The notes under the pieces were generated by a model. It did not search any database and was not told where the DNA came from. It saw nothing but the letters and a program-made list of their open reading frames with translations. This document shows, piece by piece, positions 23,071 to 34,027 of a stretch of DNA of 64,000 nt. Numbering within the stretch: position 1 is the stretch's first letter; the number at the start of each line of letters is the position of its first letter. Source of the stretch: Actinomucor elegans (Eukaryota; Mucoromycota; Mucoromycetes; Mucorales; Mucoraceae); assembly GCA_026027325.1 (NCBI GenBank), contig JAMSLZ010000002.1:3348001-3412000 (forward strand), read 5' to 3'. The position numbers were made by a program, and so were the translations under genes.

Positions 23071-23936
23071 TAGACTTGATGGTATATTGCTCATGGGTTG
23101 ATGATAGTTAATCAGATAGGTACCATCTATGATATGAAAAAGGTTAAATAAGTGGCACTTGTTTGTCATATCAACGCGGTAATAACTACCTTTCATTTTT
23201 TCAAGAATCGAATTTGGCTGTTTTACTAGATCTATCTGTAATCCAACAAAGTAATCCACTCTACCAAGATCTCCCAAGATGGGTACTATGGTTATTAGGT
23301 TGACAAATGGCTACAAGATGCCCAAGGAATCAATCCACAATTGTTAATCTATAGCATTCGCCTTTTTTTTATACATTATTACTATACCTGTCCTCCCTTC
23401 TTATAATTAATTATACTAGCTTGATGTTCCTTGCCCAGGTTAAGCTGTTCTCTCAAATGATAGACAACTTTATTATCTGTATGCTGGCGTGTTGAACCAA
23501 CAGCCACTTGGCCATCTGGACTTTGTAAAAAGCGGCAGTTTTTACCAACAATTTCATTATTGGTATAGCCTGTCAATCGTTCAAAAGCAGGTGAGCAATA
23601 AATGATCGGATAATCATGTTTTGCACCGGATACTACAAAAGAGCAAGATAAATCAATTGGGCCCAACTGAATTTGTGGGTTTGGTCTGATTTAGAAAAAG
23701 GATAATATAACTATGAATAATGTTCAACTGTCATCTTGTCAATGAATTTACCTGTGCATTAAACGCGATAATATATGTACCATATCAAACCCTGTATTTG
23801 AATAAAGGCCAGCCAGTTGGTCCATAGAAGAAACTGGCAAGTATTGTGGCTGTTGAAAATAAACATTGGTTTGTTTCGGCTGTTGTGATAGCAATTTATC
23901 TTCAAATCCAATCAGCGAAGACGCATTTGTGTCCAT
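21700..23936 (-). CDS. wc-1: White collar-1 blue-light photoreceptor and GATA transcription factor
   Basis: WC-1 (MadA in Phycomyces) senses blue light through flavin in its LOV domain and, with WC-2, activates light-responsive genes. Exons on the minus strand: 23936-23752, 23685-23388, 23310-23070, 22989-21914 and 21855-21700; all junctions keep frame, giving 651 residues. The LOV domain (~62-190) begins [19 protein letters not shown] and has GKNCRFLQ with the adduct-forming Cys near 112. PAS domains follow at ~300-405 ([20 protein letters not shown]) and ~425-530 ([20 protein letters not shown]). A basic SRKRK motif precedes the zinc finger [26 protein letters not shown] (C-X2-C-X18-C-X2-C), the spacing typical of WC proteins. 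Intron 23069-22990 contains 30 A in the sense strand beside its donor. Start chosen at MDTNASS; upstream frame is poor. Mucorales have several WC-1 paralogues, so the copy cannot be named. Confidence 0.93.
23038..23067. repeat. Homopolymer T30 in WC-1 intron
   Basis: Reads as A30 in the WC-1 sense strand, immediately after the GT of the donor in intron 23069-22990. Confidence 0.85.
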
Positions 23937-24424
23937 TTGCTCGTTTTCGATCCCCAATAAATAATAAGGAAAAAATGAGAGAAAAGAGTTGAGCTTCGTC
24001 AGTACGATATAGAATGAAATAGAATACACGAAGCAAGATTCACCTTACTCTTTTCCCGATCTGGACAGATTATTGGCCAAACCTCCACACCGCAAGGTCG
24101 TCTGAATCGGGAATTAGCTTTCATTACTAATGCGATGACAGGTGTCCCTTTGCATTGGTTTCTCCTTTTTTTTTCAAGTCTTGTACAGAAAGAGTGCGGA
24201 TACATTAATAATAGATAAGCTCAAATATAGGTCATTTACTTGGCTCTCGGCATAGTGACACGAGTGAGGTGTCATCATGTCAAGCAAGTAAACGTGCAGC
24301 TGTTAATGGTATCTAGCAAGAAAACAACCCATATGATTAGAATGGGAGCTATAAGCCAACAAATTTGGACAAGATATCAAATAAATTGCATTTTTACTAA
24401 ATGCAGCAGCTCATTTGAAGCTGG

Positions 24425-24775
24425 AAATCATACCTCGAATGGGACGATTTGACTAGTATCAACCGAGAGGTCTAAAAGCAATTAGAGATTTTTCTATAAA
24501 ATGCGTATACAATACGTATAATTTACTGTTAGTTACAAACAAATATATTGGCTATACTTGAGTTCTACAGATACAACGCTAAAACGGAATCAGTAAGAAA
24601 ATCCAGAAATCATTAGATTTAGTTTATATAACGTCGTTAATCAAATAATAATAACGTGTTTTTTTGTATTTGGGCAAGCAAATACTATAATGGATGAAGC
24701 AGTTCATTCTGTATATGCTCTTGAGATCTGATGCAATACTAGGCCGAGATCGGCCAAGAAATCTATATATCTGTT
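24425..24775 (+). repeat. Dispersed GATCGAGATCGG repeat, cluster 5 (two copies)
   Basis: Copy one: CTCGAATGGGACGATTTGAC then TATCAACCGAGAGGTCTAAA (24433-24477). Copy two: GTTCATTCTGTATATGCTC, GATCTGATGCAATACTAGGC, CGAGATCGGCCAAGAAATC (24702-24765). Spacing is about 290 bp, longer than at other sites. Confidence 0.55.
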
Positions 24776-25614
24776 CTACAAGCATATTGCAAGTAATTTC
24801 CTGCCGGTCATGGATATACACCATACCCATTATACATCATCTAAATGACCGTTCTAAATAATTTGATAGTTTACTCTACAAACATGTACAGGCCACCAAT
24901 ATGACTTTAAAGAATAGCCGAGCAAGATGATGCAGAGGGGTTAAAACTGAGCCAAATAAATAAATAAAGTGCATGAACAGCCTTTTCAAAGATGGTCTTA
25001 GTGTAATATATTTATTATATCGGGGGAGTAAACAAATAGATTTATGAAATATCCGAGTTACAATTGTATTTCTGTAAATAGAATTGAAAAATCAAATTTT
25101 ATTACATTCATCACCGTCACTTTTCCTAAAAAAAAAAAAAGTCAAATAATCCTTAAACTATTCAGCAGGAATTTATATTCTTTATAAACTTTGTTAGGAC
25201 ACTTCTATACGTACTGTTAATTGTCTGTAATTAACAATGGAGTTAAAATCAATTTCAACTATTGACATTTATCATCTTCCGAAATCATTTAAATTAAATA
25301 TTGCTTCTAGCGATTTAGCTCTGTATCAATTATTTGTTGGTCCAAGTGACATTTTAGAGAAAATGTTATTAATGTAGTTATGCTTTATGTGCTTCAAAGT
25401 ATACACTTGTATTCTTCTCCATATTTTATACATATAGAAGTCTTGATTTTCATCGAGGAACTAAACAAAGCTTGTTTCAACCTTTAATCTCAAAAAACAA
25501 AATAAAACATAAATCCGTAATTTGAAGAAAATATATCATACAAATTTAGATCATTAGGTACACAAACGAATTCTGTATAGACCCTGTTGACATATTGTTT
25601 GTGTATCAATACTT

Positions 25615-25636
25615 TATTATTATTATTATTATTATT
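25615..25636. repeat. (ATT)n microsatellite
   Basis: About seven ATT units downstream of the surface-protein gene stop. Confidence 0.8.
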
Positions 25637-25787
25637 ACTATTCAGTAACCGGCTGAAAGAGATAGAGATTGTATCCAAACCTGTCATTCCAGCAATACAT
25701 GTGGCAGGATGACGGTTTGCGCGTTATACAGTCTCCAAATTATAAATGTTGTGTATATATTGAATTAAAAGAAATAATACATAGTAG

Positions 25788-26231
25788 TTACATGTCATTC
25801 ATCTTATAGAATGCCCCTTCTTTGTTTCTTAGAGCTCGATGTCTGTAAACAAAAGTGCCAATTACCGCCAAGGCAGCAACACCAGCCACCACACCTACAG
25901 CTACACCCACTTTACCGCCTGTGGAGAGTCCACTGCTGATATTGGGATTCGTTGAATTCTGTGGCGATGTATCCACTGTACTGTTGGGCTTAAATGAGCC
26001 TACCAGACATAAACCAAGATCAACAAGTGCAGCAGTATTGGTACAGCTAGGATGAGAAGCATTGGAGACGAATGTCGGTTGATCCAGTTGGGCAAAAGCG
26101 CGAAACCAAGTCATATTGTAAGAGGGTACATAGGTATTGTAGACCATACGGATTACATCTAAAACAACAAGGTCGGCTCTAGCGGCATGTCGAATAGGCC
26201 AGTCTATAATTCACTAATGAGTCCAATGGCT

Positions 26232-26266
<35 letters not shown>

Positions 26267-27462
26267 TAAATGCTGTACCTGAAAACCCTGTTTTACTAAT
26301 TAATCCGTCTGTGCGCCAAACATTTTGGCTAGTTAAGAATGCATATGTGTTGGAGTTTGGATTGAATCCAGCAGCAGTGAGCCAGTCTCCATAAGCAAAT
26401 TCAGTTTTGAAATTTGCAGCTGCTGAATCATCAATAATATAGTCTACGTGTTTCAAAACATTGTGAAGTTGGGTCAAGTTGGAGTAAACAGTTGTTTTGC
26501 TATCACTGGATCCAATCAACTTCATTCCTGTAAATACTGTCAGTATACTTATAGACCTCTGTGTATTGTAATTTACCTGCATCTTGAATCAAGGTCTGCG
26601 TATATGAATCGTACCGAAGCGTCCAAGCCTTGGTTAGTACATCATAGGTAGTCCAAGCAATATTTTTACTGCCAGCGTGAGCTAGATTAGACTTGTGGCA
26701 TTCGTAAGTGGCTTTAATCTTATTAAAGATTTCCAATCCAAGACCTTCTTTCTCAAAGAAATGACCAATATATATAACCCAAGCAGATTGCTAGTATATA
26801 AAATAAAATAAAAACGAGTGAGGTCTATTTCTCAATCGCGTGATTTGGTCATTATTACCTGAAGAGGTGTTAATGTATCATTGCTCGCTGAAACACTGAT
26901 GTATGGAGGCTTATTGAACTTGGGGCTGTTGAATTGTGAAGTAAAGATGGCATCGATAGTTATCGATGTGTTTTTGGGACCATCAGTGATATCTTCAAAG
27001 CAAGGTGAAGTGATATTGGCGCTTGGTAGTGCTGATTTGATGTTCGAGCTCACACCCAATAACTTGAAGGTTCTTAGTATAAATATATATATATATCAGG
27101 TGCGTTTATTTATTTTTTTTACCTCAAAGAATGAAAGTGCATCCAATCCTTTATCTACGCCGACATTGGTGAGCGGTATATTCACCACAGCTTGGTATCC
27201 AGTAATGGTCTCTATAGACTGATTACAGCAGACAAGGGCATAGCTTTCAGATGTGATTAAGTTTTTCAACACCTTGTAGTTTGCAACATATTCTACTGAG
27301 AAACCATATCCATTTTCTGGACCTACTCTATCATTAGATTATCATCTAAAGATTTCGTGTAGTGGATATCTAACCTATTGGCACTTTATTAGGATAAAGA
27401 TCTTGAGCGAAAATATGTAATACGAAGCTAGTTAGTATAAGAAACAAATGCTTTAAAGCCAT
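25788..27462 (-). CDS. Membrane-anchored periplasmic-binding-protein-like surface protein
   Basis: Exons: 27462-27375, 27325-27123, 27062-26859, 26790-26577, 26527-26279 and 26203-25788, joining in frame to 457 residues. The N-terminus MALKHLFLILTSFVLHIFA is a signal peptide. The body has the order seen in a fungal family related to TroA/FecB-type solute-binding proteins: FSVEYVANYKVLKNLITS then ESYALVCC, NIPLTNVGVDKGLDALSFFE, a YISVSASNDTLTPLQ block, SAWVIYIGHFFEKE, and DLVVLDVIRMVYNTYVP near the end. A Ser/Asn-rich stalk is followed by one membrane helix (VGVAVGVVAGVAALAVIGTFV) and a short basic tail RHRALRNKEG, so the domain faces outside or a lumen. Ligand unknown; the bacterial fold relatives bind metal or siderophore. 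Intron 26278-26204 has 32 A on the sense strand and is 75 nt long. Family recognition is from memory of conserved phrases. Confidence 0.72.
26234..26265. repeat. Homopolymer T32 in surface-protein intron
   Basis: Reads as A32 in the sense strand, 13 bases after the donor of intron 26278-26204. Confidence 0.85.
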
Positions 27463-28187
27463 TGTGTATGAAACAGAGAAAAAAGAGTAAATTTGAACAA
27501 ATGGTTGCTAAGAAAAATCTTTTAAATCGGATGTGGAATAACTGAGGTTACGCGAAAATAAGATGGTATAATTCAATTTTTTCAAGCAGTATATATACGA
27601 ACTAAATAGCCATGTATTTGCTACTGCTTTTGAAGATCGGTGATAGTAAACTTGGCATACATACATTCTATAGACTTACAATGGCATGTTATGCTTATTT
27701 CAGTGTACAATGATAGTCAAGAGATGGTTGAAAAGATCAGTGACACAAAAGAGACCAAATACACAGGAAAACGGGTCATTTTTCGATAGCAACTATAACA
27801 GCCACCAAGCTACTTTTGAAGTTGAATATACTAGTACTTTATTTTTTGTGATTTCAAGTATAGCTCAAGTTTTTTTTTTTTTTTTTAGAGATGAGCTACA
27901 ATAAAAGTAAAAATTTGATTTGTACTATGAGTGTGGGCCATCTACTCGGATATCACGAATAAGCCAATAGGTTGTCTGTGTAACCGAGATGAAAGGAAAA
28001 AGCCTGTTGAGCGCTTCGGGTAAACCGTTCTTTTATATGTGTTTAGAAAAAAAAAAGATGAACAATAATAGTCATCCGGTAAAGATTTTTTTAAAGAAAA
28101 AATCCGTAAACTCACAAGATAAGTTCATTGATGTTCAAGTAGGTTAACTAGACCATCTATGCAGTAATATTTAGCCTAAGCAAATGA
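27463..28187. other. Intergenic region
   Basis: Upstream space of the surface-protein gene. A segment at 27955-28030 (GAATAAGCCAA, TGTCTGTGTAACCGAGATG) recurs at 32305-32380. A frame at 27686-27904 ends in a T run and is not convincing. Nothing else is recognised. Confidence 0.4.
27955..28030 (+). repeat. Second dispersed repeat, copy A (GAATAAGCCAA..GTGTAACC)
   Basis: Shares GAATAAGCCAA, then TGTGTAACC and AGATG, then a TTGAGCG / CTCAACG block with 32305-32380. Only two copies are clear in the window. Confidence 0.4.
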
Positions 28188-29740
28188 TCAGTTACAATGT
28201 ACTAAATAATTACACACAAGTACCTCTTGTAATAGTTCCTGCCGGCTAGAAATAATGATAAATTAGAGATTTAGGATCATACACTCTTGATAAACTTACA
28301 TCTTGTTATCTTGTAGTATAGTGGGCGGTATCTAAGATATGGATTAGCAGCCATAACCAAGGTTACAAATATGCTTACTCTCAAATCACGAAGATAGTTC
28401 AATACAAGCCTGAAATGAGAAGGATCACGGTCTATAAAGTAAGATCCATCTGCTTCTGAAGTGATGAGATGCCTGCCAGAGAACATGGTCGCTAATAGAC
28501 TGTCTGGATCACGTCGTAGTGTACTCAGAGATGTCTATTCATTTTAAATACTACTATATAACTTTTTTTTCACTGTTTGATTTACCTCAAACATAGATCC
28601 ACCTACGTTGAGCCGAACCTTTTCATTTTGAGATTGTTGCATACGGTTTGTTTCACCTAAGGATAGGTATTAGCAAAAGTCTACTCTTATTATAATAGTG
28701 TACCTTTGTCAGTTTGAATCCTTTTGTGATAGTCTTCTTTATCTTTGCATAGATCATCGCACTGTGATATTAGACTATTTGACATTCTTTCGTAATGTTC
28801 TTCCATATCTAAATGGAATTTTATTTTAGCAGCATTGTACTTGATATCCAGTTCTTGCATCTTTTGCACGGTGGCGTATATTTCCTGGTATATGTCTATC
28901 AAGTCATCAATGCAAGTACATGCATCTTGTGTTGATATTACCTTTCTTTACATTGTCATAAGACTCATTTAATAGCTTGTACTGTGGCCTGTAATCTATG
29001 TATGCATGCAGAGATGATTAGATTGTTTCTACTGTTACTATCTGGTCTTACCTTCCCATTGCACACTAGATTGTATGTTGAGTTTCTTGATTAAAGCGTT
29101 TACAGATTTCGCTTCTTTTGTTAGATCATCGTACTGTAGCGTTGGTAAATAGCCATGCCGTGTATTCTCAGTAGAACTACTATCGTCTTCATCTTCTTGT
29201 TGCGGTTCCATATGATCAACGGCTGTGAATAAAGAGGTGGCTATGCTTATGTTGTCTGCTTGATGTCGATGCATAGATTTATCTATACTATCGTTATCTT
29301 CTATATCATCATAGTGATCCAAGTCCTGTTCATATCGACGATGATGAGGACTAGTAGAGAGTGTATGCAAGGACGAAGCTGCTGATTCATAGTCGTTTAT
29401 TTCAGAGGTTTCTACAGCAGAGTCTACACGATAGTGATGATACTGTTTACGCTGTTGGTGTTGCTGCAGTTGGTTACGTCGGTCTTGATATACTGATGGA
29501 TAGGCTATTGCAGGTTAATACAACTATGCAGAGTACTATTTTTATGAGATTACCATCTTGAACATTAGAATGACTATTGAAATCTTGATATACAATCTCG
29601 GACAAAGAAGGCTGGTGGTGAATAGGCGATCTGTGAGTCGGTGAATGAGGGTTGTAACCCCCACTGTTGTTACTATGTGTTCTCCAGTGTGGAGGCGGTT
29701 CAAATACATCCATAAAGAAGGTTTTCTCGTGCTTTCTCAT
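28188..29740 (-). CDS. KCTD-type BTB (K+ channel tetramerisation domain) protein
   Basis: Exons: 29740-29554, 29504-29052, 28995-28942, 28895-28704, 28656-28586, 28534-28379, 28331-28300 and 28245-28188, all GT-AG and in frame, giving 400 residues. The N-terminal half is low complexity (Pro, His, Ser, then an acidic DDIEDNDSIDK stretch). A coiled-coil region follows (VQKMQELDIKYNAAKIKF). The BTB domain near the C-terminus reads VRLNVGGSMFETSLSTLRRD, MFSGRHLITSEADGSYFIDR and PSHFRLVLNYLRDLR. This is the T1-like BTB found in KCTD proteins, many of which are Cullin-3 adaptors; no channel segments are present, so an adaptor role is likelier than a channel. The final exons are only 32 and 58 nt. 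Start MRKHEKTFFM chosen; a second Met ten codons on is possible. The Gna1-like gene ends 200 bp upstream, same strand. Confidence 0.82.
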
Positions 29741-29939
29741 AGGTGATAATGAAAAAGAAAGAACAAGTGAGCAGCTTTTTTGTATTTGTATTTGTAATTC
29801 TATGTCGCGTGATGATAACACTGTGTAATATAATAGCAGGGACTCTTCACATGTAATTTTTGCTGTTGAATGGTCAATGTTTATTATGCAAATTGAAAAA
29901 AGAATAAGGGGGGGGGGTATAAGTAAAATGCTGTCTATA

Positions 29940-30684
29940 TTACAAGTGAGACTTCTCTTGAGTAGGAATGTACCAAGCCATTTGGCTTTCTTTAGGCGTG
30001 AAACCACACTTTTCGTAAAAGGGAATGTTTTTGACAGCACAATCCAAAATGACTATTTATCAATTATTATTATAATTTAGTCTCATATAGACAAAAGATA
30101 TATATATATATATATTTACCTTTGTAACAGCCATTGGCCTGGCCAATGTATTTTAAGGCCTCGATGATTCTCAAACCCAGCTTCTTTCCTTGATGAGATG
30201 AATCAACAGCAATATCTTCAATATGGCCTACAAGTCCATTCTTGTGTACAAATTTGTGTTCAATCAAGATGGTGCCAGTAGCAGCAATACGATCCGTCTT
30301 TTCATCGGTAATTGTAACAGTAAAATCTAGATAAAAATAAATAAATTGGTCAACTACTACTACAGATTGCAGCATAAAATAGCAACACTTACAAGTATCA
30401 TTGTGCTTTTTCATGAATTGAAATTGACTGTTCCAGCTCTCGATAGTATGAGCACCTACTTCTGTAAGAACAGACAACACATCGAGATATCCTCTTTCAT
30501 AGTCATTGGCTCGAAGTGGATACAGTTTGTAGCCATCATGCAGTTCACTTTGAACTTCCTTTGACAAGTATTTTTCATCAAACAAGCGTTCTTCACTGAC
30601 TTGTTCAAAGTAATAACAGCCCTTTTCGATAGTTGGGATGGCGGTAGTAGTGGTAGTGGTAGTGGCAGTGGCAGTGGCAATCAT
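29940..30684 (-). CDS. GNA1: Glucosamine-6-phosphate N-acetyltransferase
   Basis: Gna1 transfers acetyl from acetyl-CoA to glucosamine-6-phosphate, a step toward UDP-GlcNAc and chitin. Exons: 30684-30393, 30326-30120 and 30052-29940, in frame, 203 residues (yeast Gna1 159). The GNAT core is complete: LRANDYERGYLDVLSVL, RIAATGTILIEHKFVHKNG, GHIEDIAVDSSHQGKKLGLR (acetyl-CoA loop SSHQGKKLG) and LDCAVKNIPFYEKCGFTPKE. I used the Met at 30684 because an in-frame Met 63 bases upstream would translate through GGTATAAATACC, which looks like the TATA box. Using the upstream Met would add a hydrophobic N-terminus, unusual for this cytosolic enzyme. The Thr-rich stretch after the start (ATATATTTTTTTA) is low complexity. 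The second intron contains a (TA)n tract. Confidence 0.9.
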
Positions 30685-30733
30685 ACTATTCAAACGTTGG
30701 TTGATAAATAGCAAAAGAATAAAAAACCACAGG

Positions 30734-30741
30734 TATTTATA
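30734..30741 (-). promoter_or_regulatory. Probable TATA box of the GNA1 gene
   Basis: TATAAATA on the minus strand within GGTATAAATACC, about 50 bases upstream of the preferred start codon. It overlaps the alternative upstream reading frame. Confidence 0.45.
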
Positions 30742-30747
30742 CCTCAT

Positions 30748-32588
30748 TTTCGCTTCCGCGGATAAGCAATTTCAATAATTCCTTGCTCCTCGGAACTAAT
30801 AATACCCTCTCCATGTTAAAAATAGACTTAGCGTGGTAAAAAAAAATCCATTATGTCCGAGGGCTGCCTTCACCAACAAAGAAGCATAGAAACGCACGAG
30901 TTGAATCGCACATATTATATTTATGGCTTAAACTATTAAATACCCAATCAAATTGAGATATGTAGCACACTATCTATAATCTTACAGATACGCTTAGATC
31001 CACCAATAATTAATTGCGTATCTTTTTTTTAAACTGATGCAGAGATATGTATATGCAAATCAATGGAAGATCGTTGGATAACATACCTTTTTTTTCTGGC
31101 TCTCAAGAGGGCTTAGTTTGAATTATCCAAATCGTATCTTTTGCCGTCGCTTTTAAGCAGTTAACAAAATGAGGCTTTCCGTTATTAGGGAATAGAGCAC
31201 GCAATGCACTTTCTCCTGTCTTTCATTATCAACCGTAAGGTATATCTAGATATGTAACTCCTATTATACATAGATAGCTAGAACAACCATACTATTAGGG
31301 TGTATCTTCAAATGCGCATGCCCTTTTATAATCACCTATAAACTATCTCTACTGTGCTATTAAAACTAGCTTTCTTATATATATATAATTGAACGAAAGA
31401 CCCATAAGAACAACAAACGCTTCAATGTGACAAGAATTTGATTGTATTAGAATCCATTTAAAGACTGTATAAAATGAAGTAGTTCTTATGTGTGTGTAGA
31501 CTACGCTTCAGAGACAGCATTTTACTATTAGTCGAGGTTGCTTATGTCGATAACGCCTTATGTTGCATTTGTTGGAAATTATCGCCAAAGAAGATAGTGA
31601 AAAACATGTTAAAATATGAAAAAATGAACATAATAATACGTAGAGAACAAAACTCTCTTTTGAAGAGTGCACGTTTTGTAATAAAATGAATAATGAGACA
31701 CTGGTCTACATAAAGAAAATAATCGAAATTGGATAACCCTTTTATTCAAGATTGGCTATAGTTATCAAATTAAGGTAATTAAAATGAGCTCATCTGGTTC
31801 TATATATATATACTCGCTTGTAATCAGTTATCTTTGTTGGTTAATGATGTATGCATGATTTCATATCTTCAAGAACTTTATCGAGGAGCAGCCATCGAGG
31901 AGGAGGAGGACAACGGTTTTCAAGGTCATTGTCCAATAAAAATATTCGCACTCCAAACGCTGATTTTTGAGTCCAGCTGTCAGAATTTAATGTCTGAAAA
32001 TTTAGATGATATACTTGTAGAGAATCGCTAGCAGAAATTAGAGCTTTAAAAGTTTAATAAAAATTTGTGTAAAAACAACTACAATTTCTAATGATGTACA
32101 TTTTACAAGAAACTGAAAGAAAGCTTATTCCAGAATGTAAAAAACAATATAATGTCGGAGCTTTGTAGCACCCTATTAAAACATCCTACAATTATGCAAT
32201 CTAATTCATTGAAACTAGTAGATTGCGTTTTATGATCTTCTTGAAAATAAAAGCTCTACTTTGCTTTGTTGAGTAATATCCACGAATATTGTATTGAATC
32301 TCTGTTGGTGAATAAGCCAACGACCTGTGTAACCCAAGATGCAAATCATTAGCAAAACACTCAACGACGCTTTTGAAATACTAGATACAATAGCACAGGC
32401 TACCTACTATTCTGCATTAAATAGGTTTAAGGGCGTGTATTGGAGATATTAAGTACATCAAAGGAAATTAATCAAAACACAATGAATTAGTATCTTACAA
32501 CCTGTATTCTATTTATTGTTTGAATATGAATGTACTGTATTATGATGAGCTTCTTTTTTTTTGTGTTTTTCTATGATTATTGACTATA
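30748..32588. other. Intergenic region
   Basis: About 1.8 kb with no recognised gene. Frames at 31492-31689 and 31834-32031 are short and have no family features. A second copy of the GAATAAGCCAA repeat lies at 32305-32380. T-rich sequence precedes the A49 stop at 32589. Confidence 0.4.
32305..32380 (+). repeat. Second dispersed repeat, copy B (GAATAAGCCAA..GTGTAACC)
   Basis: Matches 27955-28030 in order: GAATAAGCCAA, CTGTGTAACC, AAGATG, then CACTCAACGACGC. Identity is partial and broken by indels. Confidence 0.4.
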
Positions 32589-34027
32589 TTAACGACGACT
32601 GACACCAGTTCTGACTTCTGGGAACTTCAAGGGGACCACCAAAGTTGCTTTCTTTGCCATCTTATTTCCTGCTTCACGACATTCTTCCACACTAGCTTTG
32701 TCCACCTTACAACCCAAACTTCTAAACAGTGATGCAAGCTTTGTTGGCTTCAGTAAAAGATCTTTACCAATATCATCAACGACTACGCTATATCCAGAGA
32801 CTGAGAGAATAAGTGTAAACATATATAAGAGGATTTTATCGGCCATGATAGGTGTACGGCTATAAACAGAGAGTTAATATTTACAAAAAAAAAAAAAAAA
32901 TACAGAGTTGGGATAACCTACAAATTGGATTCAGTGTATCTTTCAGTCAATCCATCCAGAATCAAGCTTGAAGGGGTCTTTAAAGCAGCTTCAACCTTTC
33001 TACGGTTCTTCAAATCACTAGGACGGACGCGAATATAGTATGCCATAAGCAAGTTGATATACATCAAAGTACGAACTCTCTTGCGATCTTTCTTTCCAGA
33101 AGAGCCGAGGACAGCCATAAGACGATCATTGACAAACTTGGAGTCATGATAAGCTAATAAACTCTTGACGCCCTCCAAAGAAGTCTCTTTCAAGAGTTCC
33201 TTGTAGCTCATGGTTTGAAGTTCCTCCTCAGTGACAATTGATGAAATATCATATACATCGTCAGGCGATTCAGCATCTATATTGTGTTTGGGAACAGGTA
33301 AAGCCAACTCCATTGATTTCTTCATTTCTTCCTTCTTTGGTATGTTGACGGTTGCTTTACTGATCTCCGAGTGCAAGTTATCCATTTCTCCTACCAAATC
33401 ATTACCCTTGACCAAGTTTCGCTCATCACTCTTCAATTGCTGCTTGGCCTTGGCAGTACCGAAAGCCAAACCAAGTTGTGCACGCGCAATGGCGCCTCTA
33501 GCAATCGAAGTAGCATCATTGATATCGCTACTCAATGCTTTAATGGAACGTGACATTTTCATGATAGGTGCGTTGGTGACGTTGAGTGTATTACTCTTTT
33601 TAGAGTAAACGCCTACAATGTATCTATTCTCAACCGGTTTAGAGCTTGGTAATTAAAGCAGATCGATCGACTTACTTGCACTGAACATTACGAACAGCTT
33701 CGGGTCCAAAGTTGGATGCAGTAAAGCTGACTTTATCAGTTTCGCCGGAAATGAAGCGTTGTTCGGCTTTTTTAGCAGTAGGGTTGGTGTCCTTGGTTTT
33801 GTAAGCTGTAAAGTTCATGTGAGGAGAGGGCTTTGTGCCAGGAAAGGTAGCTAGAGAACATTAAAGTTAGCTTTTAGACAACTGAACACAGCTGGTTTTT
33901 TTTTTATATTTTTTTTTTTATTTTTTTTACCTAAATAAGGTGTCTCAACATCAAGTTGTTTTTCTACGACAGCCAATTTGACATGTCGAGAAGAAGACTG
34001 ATCAACTGAACCCTTTCTTTTGCCCAT
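32589..34027 (-). CDS. RPA49: DNA-directed RNA polymerase I subunit A49
   Basis: A49 pairs with A34.5 on RNA polymerase I and supports initiation and elongation on rDNA in the nucleolus. Exons: 34027-33931, 33850-33676, 33623-32922 and 32859-32589, giving 414 residues, essentially the length of yeast A49 (415). The N-terminal dimerisation part includes TPYLATFPGTKPSP and FISGETDKVSFTASNFGP; the middle has SNTLNVTNAPIMKMSRSIKA; the C-terminal tandem winged-helix part includes LMYINLLMAYYIRVRPSD, LILDGLTERYTESNF, then MADKILLYMFTLILS and KLASLFRSLGCKV. The order matches the A49/POLR1E family. Intron 32921-32860 has a T16 tract on the sense strand; intron 33930-33851 begins with an A-rich stretch. 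All junctions are GT-AG. Confidence 0.9.

Larger units (their letters stand above)
23937..25787. other. WC-1 upstream region and intergenic space
   Basis: About 1.85 kb without a recognised gene. A CCAAT-type GGCCAATAATCTG on the minus strand side near 24063-24078 could belong to the WC-1 promoter. Repeat cluster 5 occupies 24430-24775. An ATT triplet repeat lies at 25615-25636. The end near 25770 is just beyond the stop of the next minus-strand gene. Confidence 0.4.

Noticed and set aside
28188..29740. Reading the KCTD-type gene as a potassium channel
   Set aside because: Only the T1-like BTB domain is present; there are no membrane segments or pore motif.
30685..30747. Signal peptide on Gna1
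   Set aside because: The hydrophobic stretch arises only if translation starts upstream, within a likely TATA box, and the enzyme family is cytosolic.
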